This document shows, piece after piece, positions 35,916-44,535 of a DNA stretch of 64,000 nt. Position 1 is the first letter of the stretch, and each line of letters starts with the position of its first letter. Source of the DNA: Shewanella oneidensis MR-1. Its GTDB lineage: Bacteria > Pseudomonadota > Gammaproteobacteria > Enterobacterales > Shewanellaceae. The notes below the pieces were generated by a model. It was not told the origin of the DNA, searched no databases, and saw only the letters and a program-made list of their open reading frames with translations. The DNA lies in the NCBI RefSeq assembly GCF_000146165.2, contig NC_004347.2:62001-126000 (forward strand). Reading direction: 5' to 3'. Both the position numbers and the translations under genes were made by a program.

Positions 35916-36515
35916 TCAGAGGCTAGTGCATCCACTCTCAATCAAGTAGCTTTCAAATGGATTCTCATCCACATAAATCAGCAAAGCGCCGAGTTCATGC
36001 CTAACAGAGAAAGCATTACTCATAATGACCTCTGGCTCCGACAGGCAATACCATTGAGGAACATTTTGTTGATGCTCTTGCCATTCACTTGTTAATTTTT
36101 GTGACTGCGCGATTAATAGCTGTTTTTGTGTTGTATTAGGGAAAAGCTGCTCTAAGGTATAGGACTGTATTTGCAGCCCTTGAGGATTAAAAATGCCTAT
36201 ATCTGGGCCAGTTTCTTCAGCAACATATTTACCCACGGTAATCACAAATCCATTATCGTTTACTGCAAATTTAGCAGGAGCAAAACGATAAGGTAGTTGG
36301 TAATGCTCGGAAAGCACATATCCAGACTTTTCATCCCAGGTAAAAATACTCATTTGCGCTGACTCAGGTTTGTCTAAGGGAAATGAGCCAGAGTGGAGTC
36401 GCGCAATGACTCCTCCATCAGGGCTGACCATCACAATCGACTTAGGTACAGGCCACGAACTGGCTAAGCTTTGGCTGGAAAAAGTCAGTAGCAGCAAAGT
36501 AAATATCCTTAACAT
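35916..36515 (-). CDS. Exported protein of unknown function
   Basis: The 199-residue product has a signal peptide (MLRIFTLLLLTFSSQSLASS). The mature part looks like a partial beta-propeller or WD-type sensor: VMVSPDGGVIARLHSG, MSIFTWDEKSGYVL, KFAVNDNGFVITVGKY, DIGIFNPQG. It is too short for a whole propeller. No family is recognised. It is isolated from neighbours. Confidence 0.65.
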   Translation of the reverse strand: MLRIFTLLLLTFSSQSLASSWPVPKSIVMVSPDGGVIARLHSGSFPLDKPESAQMSIFTWDEKSGYVLSEHYQLPYRFAPAKFAVNDNGFVITVGKYVAEETGPDIGIFNPQGLQIQSYTLEQLFPNTTQKQLLIAQSQKLTSEWQEHQQNVPQWYCLSEPEVIMSNAFSVRHELGALLIYVDENPFESYLIESGCTSL

Positions 36516-36736
36516 AGTAACTCCTCTTCACGCCTGTTAGCTGGTTTGTACTAACTTACAGGATTCCCCTTTGCTAATTCAATGAGATCCGGAAAACTCG
36601 CTTTAGTTATACTCATCTCCTTATCATGAATGCTAAAAGGTCATTTTTCATAAAACCAACTAATGCCAAAAATGAGTGCTTGCTCAAGGTTTTTGCATCG
36701 GTTGCGTTATTTGCTGAACTTAGCTGAGAAGGGATT

Positions 36737-36762
36737 ATCAGAGGATTGAGCAAGCCTCTGAT
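36737..36762 (+). promoter_or_regulatory. Leader hairpin before the phosphatase-like gene
   Basis: ATCAGAGG (36737-36744) pairs with CCTCTGAT (36755-36762) and is followed by TTTA, 25 bases before the start codon. It may be a terminator of upstream transcription or an RNA leader element. Confidence 0.4.
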
Positions 36763-36786
36763 TTTATGTTAACCAAGGAATTGTTG

Positions 36787-37329
36787 ATGAGAAAAACCGC
36801 ACTTTCGAGCCTTGTTTTTGCCCTGCTTTTAGGTGCTCCACTTGTGAATGCCACTATTGAATCTGAATCGTTTGAAAAAATAAAGGAAGTGAGGGCATTA
36901 CAGCAGCAAGCGCCGCAGTTATTAAGTTCGGGCTTGCTGAGTGAGCAACAGTTTGCCCAGCTTAAACAGGCAGGCGTGGATGTGGTGATCAATCTTATGC
37001 CCGATAGCAGTAAAGATGCCCATCCAGATGAAAGAAAACTCGTGACTCAGGCCGGAATGGACTATGTGTATATTCCTGTGGATTGGCAAAATCCAAAGGT
37101 AGAAGATGTAGAAGCCTTTTTTGCTGCAATGGAGCAGCATAAGGGAAAAGATATTTTAGTTCATTGCCTTGCTAATTATCGCGCCTCAGCGTTTGCTTAT
37201 TTATATCAGCTAAAGCAAGGCCAAAAGCCTGAGATAGAAAAGACCATGGCGCCATGGAATGGGGAGTTATCAAGTTATCCCAAGTGGCAGGCATTGTTAG
37301 CGGATGTTAGCCAAAAATACGGTTTTTAA
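36787..37329 (+). CDS. Exported tyrosine-phosphatase-like protein
   Basis: The 180-residue product starts at ATG 36787 (AAGGAA upstream). A signal peptide (ALSSLVFALLLGAPLVNA) leads to a small phosphatase-like domain with NLMPDSSKDAHPDE, YIPVDWQNP and the putative catalytic loop VHCLANYRASAF (Cys and Arg of the P-loop, spaced as in TIGR01244-type proteins). It would act in the periplasm. The substrate is unknown. The loop lacks the usual glycine, so activity is uncertain. Confidence 0.75.
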   Translation: MRKTALSSLVFALLLGAPLVNATIESESFEKIKEVRALQQQAPQLLSSGLLSEQQFAQLKQAGVDVVINLMPDSSKDAHPDERKLVTQAGMDYVYIPVDWQNPKVEDVEAFFAAMEQHKGKDILVHCLANYRASAFAYLYQLKQGQKPEIEKTMAPWNGELSSYPKWQALLADVSQKYGF

Positions 37330-37493
37330 TCTGTAAAGTGAGTATTAACCCGTCCGCGCGATTGCTTAGTTATACGCTTGATGCTCGGATGGTATTTTGC
37401 GTTAAATCGCCATTATTGCTGCTGATATACCAAGTGTTTAGAGGCACTATTTTATTCAATAAAATAAGTTGTTTTGTAGAGTAAAAATAAACG

Positions 37494-38090
37494 CTACAAG
37501 TTAATTATTTTGTAAAATGGCTTTGTTTTAATGATTCGCCCTTCTTGGATGAGTTCATTAATTATTCTACGGTATGAGCGTGTTGTTATTCCGAGTCTTT
37601 TGGCGCCTAGAGTTGACGAAAGCTTAAATTGTTCTTCGCTGGCTAAGTTTTTAGCTTCTAATATTTGGTTGATAATGCTCACTTTTGTAGATTGTGTCAG
37701 ATTGCTGATAAGTTCGTGCATATTTCGATTATATCTTTTTGTAATTAATGACGTAATATACATGAACATATTTGAATCTTTTTCTACAATTTTTATGAAG
37801 TTAGTTTTAGATATTCGATACATTACGCCGGATTTATTTGCTTTGATGCTAAATAAGGCACAGTTATTTTCTTGGAAAAACTCCATTTCACCTAAAAATC
37901 CGCAGTAATTATCTTCAACTTTAAGAATAAATTCATTACCACTCGAATTTATATAAGAAACTGTTAGGTTGGCATTTTCACAGAATATGAGTTCAGAGAC
38001 GTGCTTAGATTGTCTCAGTAAGTAGGAGTTCTTATGGTATTTAATCTCGGCAATACCAATAGCTTTAACAATAGTGGCGATATCATCCAT
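37494..38090 (-). CDS. Crp/Fnr-family regulator, YeiL-like
   Basis: The 198-residue product has an N-terminal cyclic-nucleotide-binding-type beta barrel (about 15-115, SGNEFILKVEDNYCGFLGEMEFF) and a C-terminal winged helix (RLGITTRSYRRIINELIQEGRI). Enterobacterial YeiL has this layout and sits beside nucleoside uptake genes, as this one does next to deoD and a NupC-family gene. There is no N-terminal four-cysteine iron-sulfur cluster as in Fnr. It probably controls the nucleoside genes. It is AT-rich in base composition. Confidence 0.8.
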   Translation of the reverse strand: MDDIATIVKAIGIAEIKYHKNSYLLRQSKHVSELIFCENANLTVSYINSSGNEFILKVEDNYCGFLGEMEFFQENNCALFSIKANKSGVMYRISKTNFIKIVEKDSNMFMYITSLITKRYNRNMHELISNLTQSTKVSIINQILEAKNLASEEQFKLSSTLGAKRLGITTRSYRRIINELIQEGRIIKTKPFYKIINL

Positions 38091-38248
38091 AAGTATTTGT
38101 TACATATTCAAAACATGTGATTTGTATACAAGTATACTATCGCAGTATTGAATAGCAATCCCTACCCTGGAGTATGAATTTGGTGTGAAAGTGGTTAAAA
38201 CGCATTAAGTTAAGACTTATTCAATATGTTTTAACCACATTAAATGGA

Positions 38249-38959
38249 TTAAATCTTAATGGCTGTTTCTAATGCGACTTTGACCATTTCATGGAGATCG
38301 GTTCTGCGTTCGTCTGCCGTTAAATGTTCATGCTGGACAATATGGTCTGTAACGGTACAAAGAGCAAGTGCGCGGCATTGATGTTCAGCAGCAAGCGCAT
38401 AAAGAGCGTTTACTTCCATTTCGACACCTAGTACGCCATATTTTGCCATCAGGGTATAGTCATTTTCATTTGGTCGATAAAATAGATCAGATGAAAACAC
38501 GTTACCTACTTTATAGTTAACAGTTGTCGTTTTTAACACTTCAATACACGCCTGTAACAGATCATAGTTTGCAATGGCTGCAAGATCGTGGTCTAAAAAG
38601 CGAATACGATTTATTTTTGAGTCTGTAGAGGCTCCCATGGCAACAATTAAATCTTTCAGGTGAATATTATCTGATATAGCCCCACAACTACCTACTCGAA
38701 TAAAGTTTTTAACGCCGTAGGTTGCCATCAGTTCATGAAAATAAATCGAGGCTGAAGGTGCGCCCATACCATGACCCATAATCGAAATATCTTTAGATTT
38801 ATATTTCCCAGTAAAACCTAATATTCCACGAACATTAGTGACTTCCTTTACATCCTCTAAATAAGTTTCTGCAATGAGTTTTGCTCTGAGTGGGTCACCA
38901 GACATAATAATTGTTTTTGCAAAGTCACCAGGATTCGCATTGATATGTGGAGTCGACAT
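38249..38959 (-). CDS. deoD: Purine-nucleoside phosphorylase, DeoD type
   Basis: The 236-residue hexameric-type PNP has IIMSGDPLRAKLIAETYL (phosphate and ribose contacts), HGMGAPSASIYFHEL, RVGSCGAI, FSSDLFYRP and GVEMEVNALYALAAE (base-binding glutamate), plus TVTDHI with the catalytic Asp. It splits purine nucleosides with phosphate in the cytoplasm. It is 14 bases downstream of the transporter gene, so uptake and cleavage are encoded together. Confidence 0.94.
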   Translation of the reverse strand: MSTPHINANPGDFAKTIIMSGDPLRAKLIAETYLEDVKEVTNVRGILGFTGKYKSKDISIMGHGMGAPSASIYFHELMATYGVKNFIRVGSCGAISDNIHLKDLIVAMGASTDSKINRIRFLDHDLAAIANYDLLQACIEVLKTTTVNYKVGNVFSSDLFYRPNENDYTLMAKYGVLGVEMEVNALYALAAEHQCRALALCTVTDHIVQHEHLTADERRTDLHEMVKVALETAIKI

Positions 38960-38973
38960 GTTTCACCTCTAAA

Positions 38974-40194
38974 TTACATTAATGACACTAGGGCGCCAGC
39001 AATAGTGCCGGACATTAAATTGGCCAAGATTGCGGCTAAAAGTACCCTTGGGCCAATTTGAGTGATAAGTTCTCGTTTATCTGGACACATGGCAGCGATA
39101 CCACCAACGACCATAGCAAGTGAGCCAATATTGGCAAATCCACATAGGCTAAAGACAACAATGGCCTGTGTTTTATCTGAAAGAGTATTAGATACTTCTA
39201 AGAAGCTGATATAAGCTACAAATTCATTAATGGCAATTTTTTGGCCAATAATTGAAGCTGCTGGTATTGCCTCAGACCAAGGGACTCCCATGAGAAATGC
39301 TAAAGGAGATAGTAGATAGCCAATAATCATTTCTAATGTAAGTTTATCGATACTAAATAAATTGCCGATACTACCAATGATGCCATTTAATAATGCAATA
39401 ATGGCTACAAATGAAACTAATAACGCCGTTACAGTAATGACTTGGTTCATGCCCATTAAAGAGCCATCGGTTATGGCTTCTAATAATCCTTTTGGCTGAT
39501 CAGCGTCTTCGATTTTATTGTCATTATTAACTAAGTTGTGTTCAGTTTGTGGGCAGAGTAGCTTTGCAAATAACAGGCCTGCTGGAGCGGTCATAAAACA
39601 AGCTGTTAGAATATATTTAGGATCAATACCTAGGTTGATATATCCCACCATAGTTCCCCCCGCGACACTGGCTAATCCGCCTGTCATAACGGCAAATAAC
39701 TCGGAGCGGGTCATGTTTTTGACTAAGGGTCGAACCATCGATGGGGCTTCAATCGGACCGACAAAGATATTTGCTGTAGCAGAAAGGGATTCAGCTTTGC
39801 TTGTTCCTAATACCTTAGAGAGTCCACCACCAATGATATTAATGATAAATTGCATGACTTTTAGGTAGTAGAGTACCGAGATTAAGGCAGAGATAAATAT
39901 AACTACGCAAAGTACGTTGATAACGAAAACAAAGCCTAATTTATAGTTAGCTAGATCGCCAAAAACAAAGGTTAAACCAGAATTTGAAAAGGCAATCACA
40001 CTGTTGACGCCACTGCTCATGGCTTCAATGATGGTGACGCCTGCTGGTACAAACATAACAAATGCACCCAGTAAAATTTGAAGTGCTAATGCTCCTGCAA
40101 TGGTTTTAAATTTTATTTGGCGTTTATTTTCGGAGAATAGATACCCAATAAAGACTAGAACAGCAATACCGATACAACTCATGATTGTTGACAT
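38974..40194 (-). CDS. NupC-family nucleoside transporter
   Basis: The 406-residue concentrative nucleoside transporter has about ten helices. Family motifs include GPIEAPSMVRPLVKNMTRSE (substrate and cation site) and SLCGFANIGSLAMVVGGI near the end. ATG 40194 (MSTIMSCIG) is preferred as it places the first helix directly after the N terminus; a start up to 51 bases earlier is possible. It takes up nucleosides with protons or sodium, feeding the adjacent phosphorylase gene. E. coli NupC and NupX have the same size. Confidence 0.9.
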   Translation of the reverse strand: MSTIMSCIGIAVLVFIGYLFSENKRQIKFKTIAGALALQILLGAFVMFVPAGVTIIEAMSSGVNSVIAFSNSGLTFVFGDLANYKLGFVFVINVLCVVIFISALISVLYYLKVMQFIINIIGGGLSKVLGTSKAESLSATANIFVGPIEAPSMVRPLVKNMTRSELFAVMTGGLASVAGGTMVGYINLGIDPKYILTACFMTAPAGLLFAKLLCPQTEHNLVNNDNKIEDADQPKGLLEAITDGSLMGMNQVITVTALLVSFVAIIALLNGIIGSIGNLFSIDKLTLEMIIGYLLSPLAFLMGVPWSEAIPAASIIGQKIAINEFVAYISFLEVSNTLSDKTQAIVVFSLCGFANIGSLAMVVGGIAAMCPDKRELITQIGPRVLLAAILANLMSGTIAGALVSLM

Positions 40195-40351
40195 AGGTTC
40201 ATCCATCATCATCTGGCAATAGATCATTTTATAGAGATGAATCATTCAAGATTTTTTCGTTAAAAAAACGGACATTTTTCCTATTTGAGGATAAAAATGT
40301 TGTTATTTGCAGAAAATCACATGAAATGTTTGAATTTCATTTTATTTCAAT

Positions 40352-40397
40352 GTGTTAGATGGTGGTGCGTTAGATGATGATGTGTTGGATTGGTGGT
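40352..40397. repeat. Three imperfect 15-base tandem units
   Basis: Units GTGTTAGATGGTGGT, GCGTTAGATGATGAT and GTGTTGGATTGGTGGT (the last 16 bases) lie head to tail. Confidence 0.7.
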
Positions 40398-40478
40398 GTA
40401 ACTTAATGCATCTAAAACGAGATTATGCCGTTGCAATCAAGGCATTCAGGCGAGGAGTTCTTATCGCTATCGTCAGAA

Positions 40479-40521
40479 GGTCTATTTAACTGAGGATTGC
40501 TGACCTGCAGTTAAATAGACC
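40479..40521 (-). terminator. Long-stem hairpin just downstream of hutI
   Basis: GGTCTATTTAACTG (40479-40492) pairs perfectly with CAGTTAAATAGACC (40508-40521): 14 bp with a 15-base loop. It starts 13 bases past the hutI stop (minus strand). No T-run follows, so it may be a terminator or an RNA-end stabiliser. Confidence 0.55.
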
Positions 40522-40533
40522 AAGTAGTTGAAA

Positions 40534-41760
40534 TTACTGATGGACTAGCTTGCCATTCTTCACTACATCTTTGCAGGGATTGACGCCGTAGCTGTAGGCT
40601 AACTGCGCTGGTGTGGCGATATTCCATAAACAGAAATCCGCCTGTTTGCCGACCACTAAGCTGCCGACCTTATCTTCAATCCCTAGTGCTTTGGCTGCAT
40701 TGAGTGTTAGGCCAGCTAAGGCTTCCTCTGGCGTTAAGCGGAATAGGGTGCAACCCATATTCAGCATCAACAGGGTCGAGCAAATGGGGAATGAACCTGG
40801 GTTGAAATCGCTGGCGAGCACCATAGGTACGCCGTATTGGCGTAATAAATCGATAGGTGGTTTTTGGGTTTCCCGCAAAAAGTAAAACGCGCCTGGCAGC
40901 AGTACGGCGCAGGTGCCGCTTTCACTTAAGGCTTTAACGCCAGCCTCATCCAAATATTCAATATGATCAACCGACTTTGCTCCTAAACGTGCGGCTAATT
41001 CCGAGCCGCCCATATTGGATAATTGTTCGGCATGCAGTTTGACTTGCAAGCCCGCAGCTTTGGCGGCGCTCAGTACGCGTTCGGTTTGTTCTAGGTTAAA
41101 GGCGATATTCTCACAGAACACATCGACTGCATCGGCGAGGTTTTCTTTGATCACTGCTGGCAGCATCTTATTGATAATTAAGTCGACATAGCCGTCGCTG
41201 TTGCCTTTATATTCGGGCGGCACTGCGTGAGCACCGAGGAAGGTGGTTTTGACATCCACATGGTGATGTTTACCCAGTTCGCGGGCAACACGTAGGATTT
41301 TGAGTTCGGTTTCGGTATCTAAACCATAGCCAGATTTAATCTCAACTGTAGTCACCCCTTCTTTGGCCAGCGCGTTTAAACGCTGACGGCCGAGTTCAAA
41401 TAATGCTGCTTCATCCGCTTCGCGGCAGGCATTAACGGTCGAAATAATGCCGCCACCTGCACGAGCAATTTCCTCGTAGGTTGCGCCCTTTAGACGCAGC
41501 TCGAATTCGTTGGCGCGATTGCCGGCAAACACTAAATGGGTGTGGGCATCAATCAGGCCTGGGGTGATCCAACCGCCCTTGCCCCTGTAAACCGGAATGG
41601 ACAACACATCGAAGGCGGGCAACTCGCTGCGTGGGCCTAACCAAGCTATTTTACCGTCTTTTACGGCGATAGCCGCATGGGTAATTGCGCCGTAAGGTGC
41701 TGATATGGAAGGGTCCATTGTTGCTACGTTTACGTCTATCCAAACCTGATCCCAAGACAT
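40534..41760 (-). CDS. hutI: Imidazolonepropionase
   Basis: The 408-residue amidohydrolase starts at ATG 41760 (AGGGAT upstream). [22 protein letters not shown] holds the HxH metal ligands, with [21 protein letters not shown] and the later [10 protein letters not shown] segment. It catalyses the third step of histidine degradation, ring opening of imidazolonepropionate to N-formimino-glutamate, in the cytoplasm. It is divergent from hutC with a palindromic operator between. Confidence 0.95.
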   Translation of the reverse strand: MSWDQVWIDVNVATMDPSISAPYGAITHAAIAVKDGKIAWLGPRSELPAFDVLSIPVYRGKGGWITPGLIDAHTHLVFAGNRANEFELRLKGATYEEIARAGGGIISTVNACREADEAALFELGRQRLNALAKEGVTTVEIKSGYGLDTETELKILRVARELGKHHHVDVKTTFLGAHAVPPEYKGNSDGYVDLIINKMLPAVIKENLADAVDVFCENIAFNLEQTERVLSAAKAAGLQVKLHAEQLSNMGGSELAARLGAKSVDHIEYLDEAGVKALSESGTCAVLLPGAFYFLRETQKPPIDLLRQYGVPMVLASDFNPGSFPICSTLLMLNMGCTLFRLTPEEALAGLTLNAAKALGIEDKVGSLVVGKQADFCLWNIATPAQLAYSYGVNPCKDVVKNGKLVHQ

Positions 41761-41824
41761 TGTTATCCCTCGCTGCGTTGGCATATTGGCCCCGCAAACT
41801 CTTTATTGTCGAAAGTTATGTGAG

Positions 41825-41856
41825 CTAGCTTGTATTTACTTGTATATACAAGCTAG
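41825..41856. promoter_or_regulatory. HutC operator
   Basis: CTAGCTTGTA (41825-41834) and TACAAGCTAG (41847-41856) form 10-base inverted arms. A perfect 14-base palindrome CTTGTATATACAAG (41839-41852) shares the right arm. TGTATATACA-type palindromes are the known HutC target in other bacteria. The site lies between divergent hutI and hutC, so it probably controls both. Confidence 0.8.
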
Positions 41857-41893
41857 GATTGTAGCCGCAATTTTGAACGTTTAAAAGTGTGCC

Positions 41894-41947
41894 AGCACCT
41901 AGCACCTAGCACCTAGCACCTAGATTCTAGATTCTAGATTCTAGATT
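41894..41947. repeat. Two abutting heptad microsatellites in the hutC leader
   Basis: AGCACCT is repeated four times (41894-41921), then AGATTCT three times (41922-41942) followed by a partial AGATT. The array sits between the operator and the hutC start, where copy-number change would alter leader length. Confidence 0.9.
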
Positions 41948-41966
41948 TTTATACCGAGGAAGTATT

Positions 41967-42674
41967 TTGGCTACGCCTAAGTTTGCAGAAATAAAGCAAT
42001 ACATCACTGGCTGTATCGAGTCCGGTGAGTGGGAAGAAAATGCCCGCGTGCCCTCGGAAAATCAGCTGGCTGAGCTGTTTGTCTGTAGCCGGATGACGGC
42101 GCGTCGCGCCTTGACAGAGCTGACAGATAACGGCGTGCTTGAGCGTTCGCAGGGGCTTGGCACCTTTGTGGCGGGGCGTAAGTCGCAATCCTCCATGTTG
42201 GCGATCCGCAATATCGCCGATGAAATTAAAGACCGTGGCCATGGTTACAGTGTGCAGCAATTAGCACTTGAGCAAGTGAACGCTACCGCGCCGATTGCTA
42301 TCGCATTGGCGCTCGACGTCGGCAGTCCGGTATTTCATTCAATATTAGTGCATTGCGAGCAGGGCGTGCCGCTGCAAGTCGAGGAGCGTTATGTAAATCC
42401 CGCCTTTGCGCCTGACTACTTAGTGCAGGATTTTAGCGAGCAAACACCCCATGAATACCTGTCGCAGGTGGCTCCGCTGACCGAGGCGCACCACACCATC
42501 GAAGCCATTATCGCCAGTAGCGAATTGCAGCAGAGGTTAGCCATTCCGGCGACCGAACCCTGCTTACAGATTTCACGCCGCACTTGGTCACGCCAAGGGG
42601 TGGTGAGTTTTGCCAAATTAGTACATCCGGGTAGCCGCTTTAAACTCGGTGGTCACCTGACATTCAATAAATAA
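41967..42674 (+). CDS. hutC: Histidine utilisation repressor, GntR/HutC family
   Basis: The 235-residue regulator starts at TTG 41967, which has GAGGAAG four bases upstream. An N-terminal GntR winged helix (VPSENQLAELFVCSRMTARRALTEL) is followed by a UTRA ligand-binding domain (about 85-230), which binds urocanate in known HutC proteins. It should repress hutI and hutCUH in the absence of histidine-derived urocanate. Confidence 0.93.
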   Translation: MATPKFAEIKQYITGCIESGEWEENARVPSENQLAELFVCSRMTARRALTELTDNGVLERSQGLGTFVAGRKSQSSMLAIRNIADEIKDRGHGYSVQQLALEQVNATAPIAIALALDVGSPVFHSILVHCEQGVPLQVEERYVNPAFAPDYLVQDFSEQTPHEYLSQVAPLTEAHHTIEAIIASSELQQRLAIPATEPCLQISRRTWSRQGVVSFAKLVHPGSRFKLGGHLTFNK

Positions 42675-42800
42675 CCGCTCGCGAAAATCGGTTAATGTTT
42701 ATGGCGTTAACCCGAGGTTTTAGCGACAAAAAACACAATAAAAACAATAGCACTTAGCCGAATGGCGAGTGAGTTCAACAGGTTGAAAGAGGACATCTCA

Positions 42801-44471
42801 ATGGACAAGCGACACGACCCAAGCCGCCGTATTATTGCGCCCCATGGTAGCCAATTAAGCTGTAAAAGTTGGTTAACCGAAGCGCCAATGCGCATGTTAA
42901 TGAACAACTTACACCCCGATGTGGCCGAGCGCCCAGAGGATTTAGTGGTTTACGGCGGTATCGGCCGCGCGGCCCGCGACTGGGACTGCTATGACAAGAT
43001 TATCGAAGTGCTAAAACGCCTCGAAGACGATGAAACCTTATTGGTGCAATCGGGCAAACCTGTGGGCGTATTTCGCACCCACGCGGATGCCCCTCGCGTG
43101 TTAATCGCTAACTCAAACTTAGTGCCACATTGGGCAAATTGGGAGCACTTCAACGAGTTAGATAAACAAGGTCTGGCGATGTATGGCCAGATGACCGCGG
43201 GTTCGTGGATTTATATCGGGACTCAGGGCATTGTTCAAGGTACCTACGAAACCTTTGTGTCGGTCGCAAAGCAACACTTTGGCGGCATCTCCAAAGGCAA
43301 ATGGATCCTCACTGGCGGCTTAGGTGGTATGGGCGGCGCGCAAACGCTGGCGGGGACTATGGCTGGCTTCTCGGTGCTCGCCTGTGAAGTGGATGAAACG
43401 CGTATCGATTTTCGTCTGCGTACTCGTTACGTGGATAAAAAAGCGACTTCGCTTGATGAAGCATTAGCCATGATTGAAGCGGCTAACCAAGCTGGCAAGC
43501 CAGTATCAGTGGGCTTATTAGCTAACGCTGCCGATGTGTTTGCAGAATTAGTAAAGCGTGGCATTACCCCTGATGTGGTGACTGATCAAACCTCTGCCCA
43601 CGATCCGCTGAACGGCTATTTGCCACAGGGTTGGACGATGGCGCAAGCGGCTGACATGCGTAAAACCGATGAAGCTGCCGTCGTGAAAGCGGCGAAAGCC
43701 TCGATGGCGGTGCAAGTACAAGCCATGCTCGACCTGCAAGCGGCGGGTGCAGCCACGCTCGATTATGGTAACAATATTCGCCAAATGGCCTTCGAAACTG
43801 GCGTTAAAAACGCCTTTGATTTCCCAGGTTTTGTGCCTGCTTATATTCGCCCACTGTTCTGTGAAGGCATTGGCCCGTTCCGTTGGGTGGCCCTGTCTGG
43901 CGATCCCGAAGATATCTACAAAACCGACGCTAAAGTCAAAGAACTGATCCCAGATAACCCACACCTGCACAATTGGTTAGACATGGCGCGCGAGCGTATC
44001 GCCTTCCAAGGTCTGCCTGCGCGTATCTGCTGGGTGGGTTTAAAAGACCGTGCCCGTTTAGCCCAAGCCTTTAACGAGATGGTGAAAAACGGCGAGCTGT
44101 CGGCGCCCATCGTCATTGGTCGTGACCACTTAGACTCAGGCTCAGTTGCCAGCCCCAACCGTGAAACCGAATCTATGCTGGATGGCTCGGATGCGGTATC
44201 CGATTGGCCATTGCTGAACGCGCTGCTAAACACTGCCAGCGGCGCCACTTGGGTATCCTTGCACCACGGCGGCGGCGTCGGCATGGGCTTTAGCCAACAT
44301 TCAGGTGTAGTGATCGTGTGTGACGGTACTGAGACCGCCGCTAAACGTGTTGGTCGGGTATTGTGGAACGACCCCGCGACAGGCGTGATGCGCCACGCCG
44401 ATGCGGGTTATGAGATCGCCAAAAATTGCGCCAAGGAGCAGGGCTTAGATCTGCCCATGCTTAAAGACTAA
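42801..44471 (+). CDS. hutU: Urocanate hydratase
   Basis: The 556-residue enzyme starts at ATG 42801 (GAGGACA upstream). Urocanase features include the NAD-binding [29 protein letters not shown] and [15 protein letters not shown]. It converts urocanate to imidazolonepropionate using tightly bound NAD+ as electrophile, in the cytoplasm. It lies between hutC (126-base gap) and hutH. Confidence 0.96.
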   Translation: MDKRHDPSRRIIAPHGSQLSCKSWLTEAPMRMLMNNLHPDVAERPEDLVVYGGIGRAARDWDCYDKIIEVLKRLEDDETLLVQSGKPVGVFRTHADAPRVLIANSNLVPHWANWEHFNELDKQGLAMYGQMTAGSWIYIGTQGIVQGTYETFVSVAKQHFGGISKGKWILTGGLGGMGGAQTLAGTMAGFSVLACEVDETRIDFRLRTRYVDKKATSLDEALAMIEAANQAGKPVSVGLLANAADVFAELVKRGITPDVVTDQTSAHDPLNGYLPQGWTMAQAADMRKTDEAAVVKAAKASMAVQVQAMLDLQAAGAATLDYGNNIRQMAFETGVKNAFDFPGFVPAYIRPLFCEGIGPFRWVALSGDPEDIYKTDAKVKELIPDNPHLHNWLDMARERIAFQGLPARICWVGLKDRARLAQAFNEMVKNGELSAPIVIGRDHLDSGSVASPNRETESMLDGSDAVSDWPLLNALLNTASGATWVSLHHGGGVGMGFSQHSGVVIVCDGTETAAKRVGRVLWNDPATGVMRHADAGYEIAKNCAKEQGLDLPMLKD

Positions 44472-44535
44472 CTGTTCAACACAAACCGTGAAAAACAACC
44501 CCGTGAAAAACAACGACAAGAATACGGATGTAAAA

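Larger units (their letters stand above)
40195..40533. other. Intergenic region upstream of the nucleoside transporter
   Basis: Divided between the likely promoter of the transporter gene (left half), a small 15-base tandem repeat (40352-40397) and a long hairpin at the hutI end. No gene is seen. An AAATCACA half-site (about 40313-40320) could be a Crp half-site, but no convincing second half is present. Confidence 0.5.

Noticed and set aside
41894..41947. CRISPR array
   Set aside because: Units are only 7 bases with no spacers.
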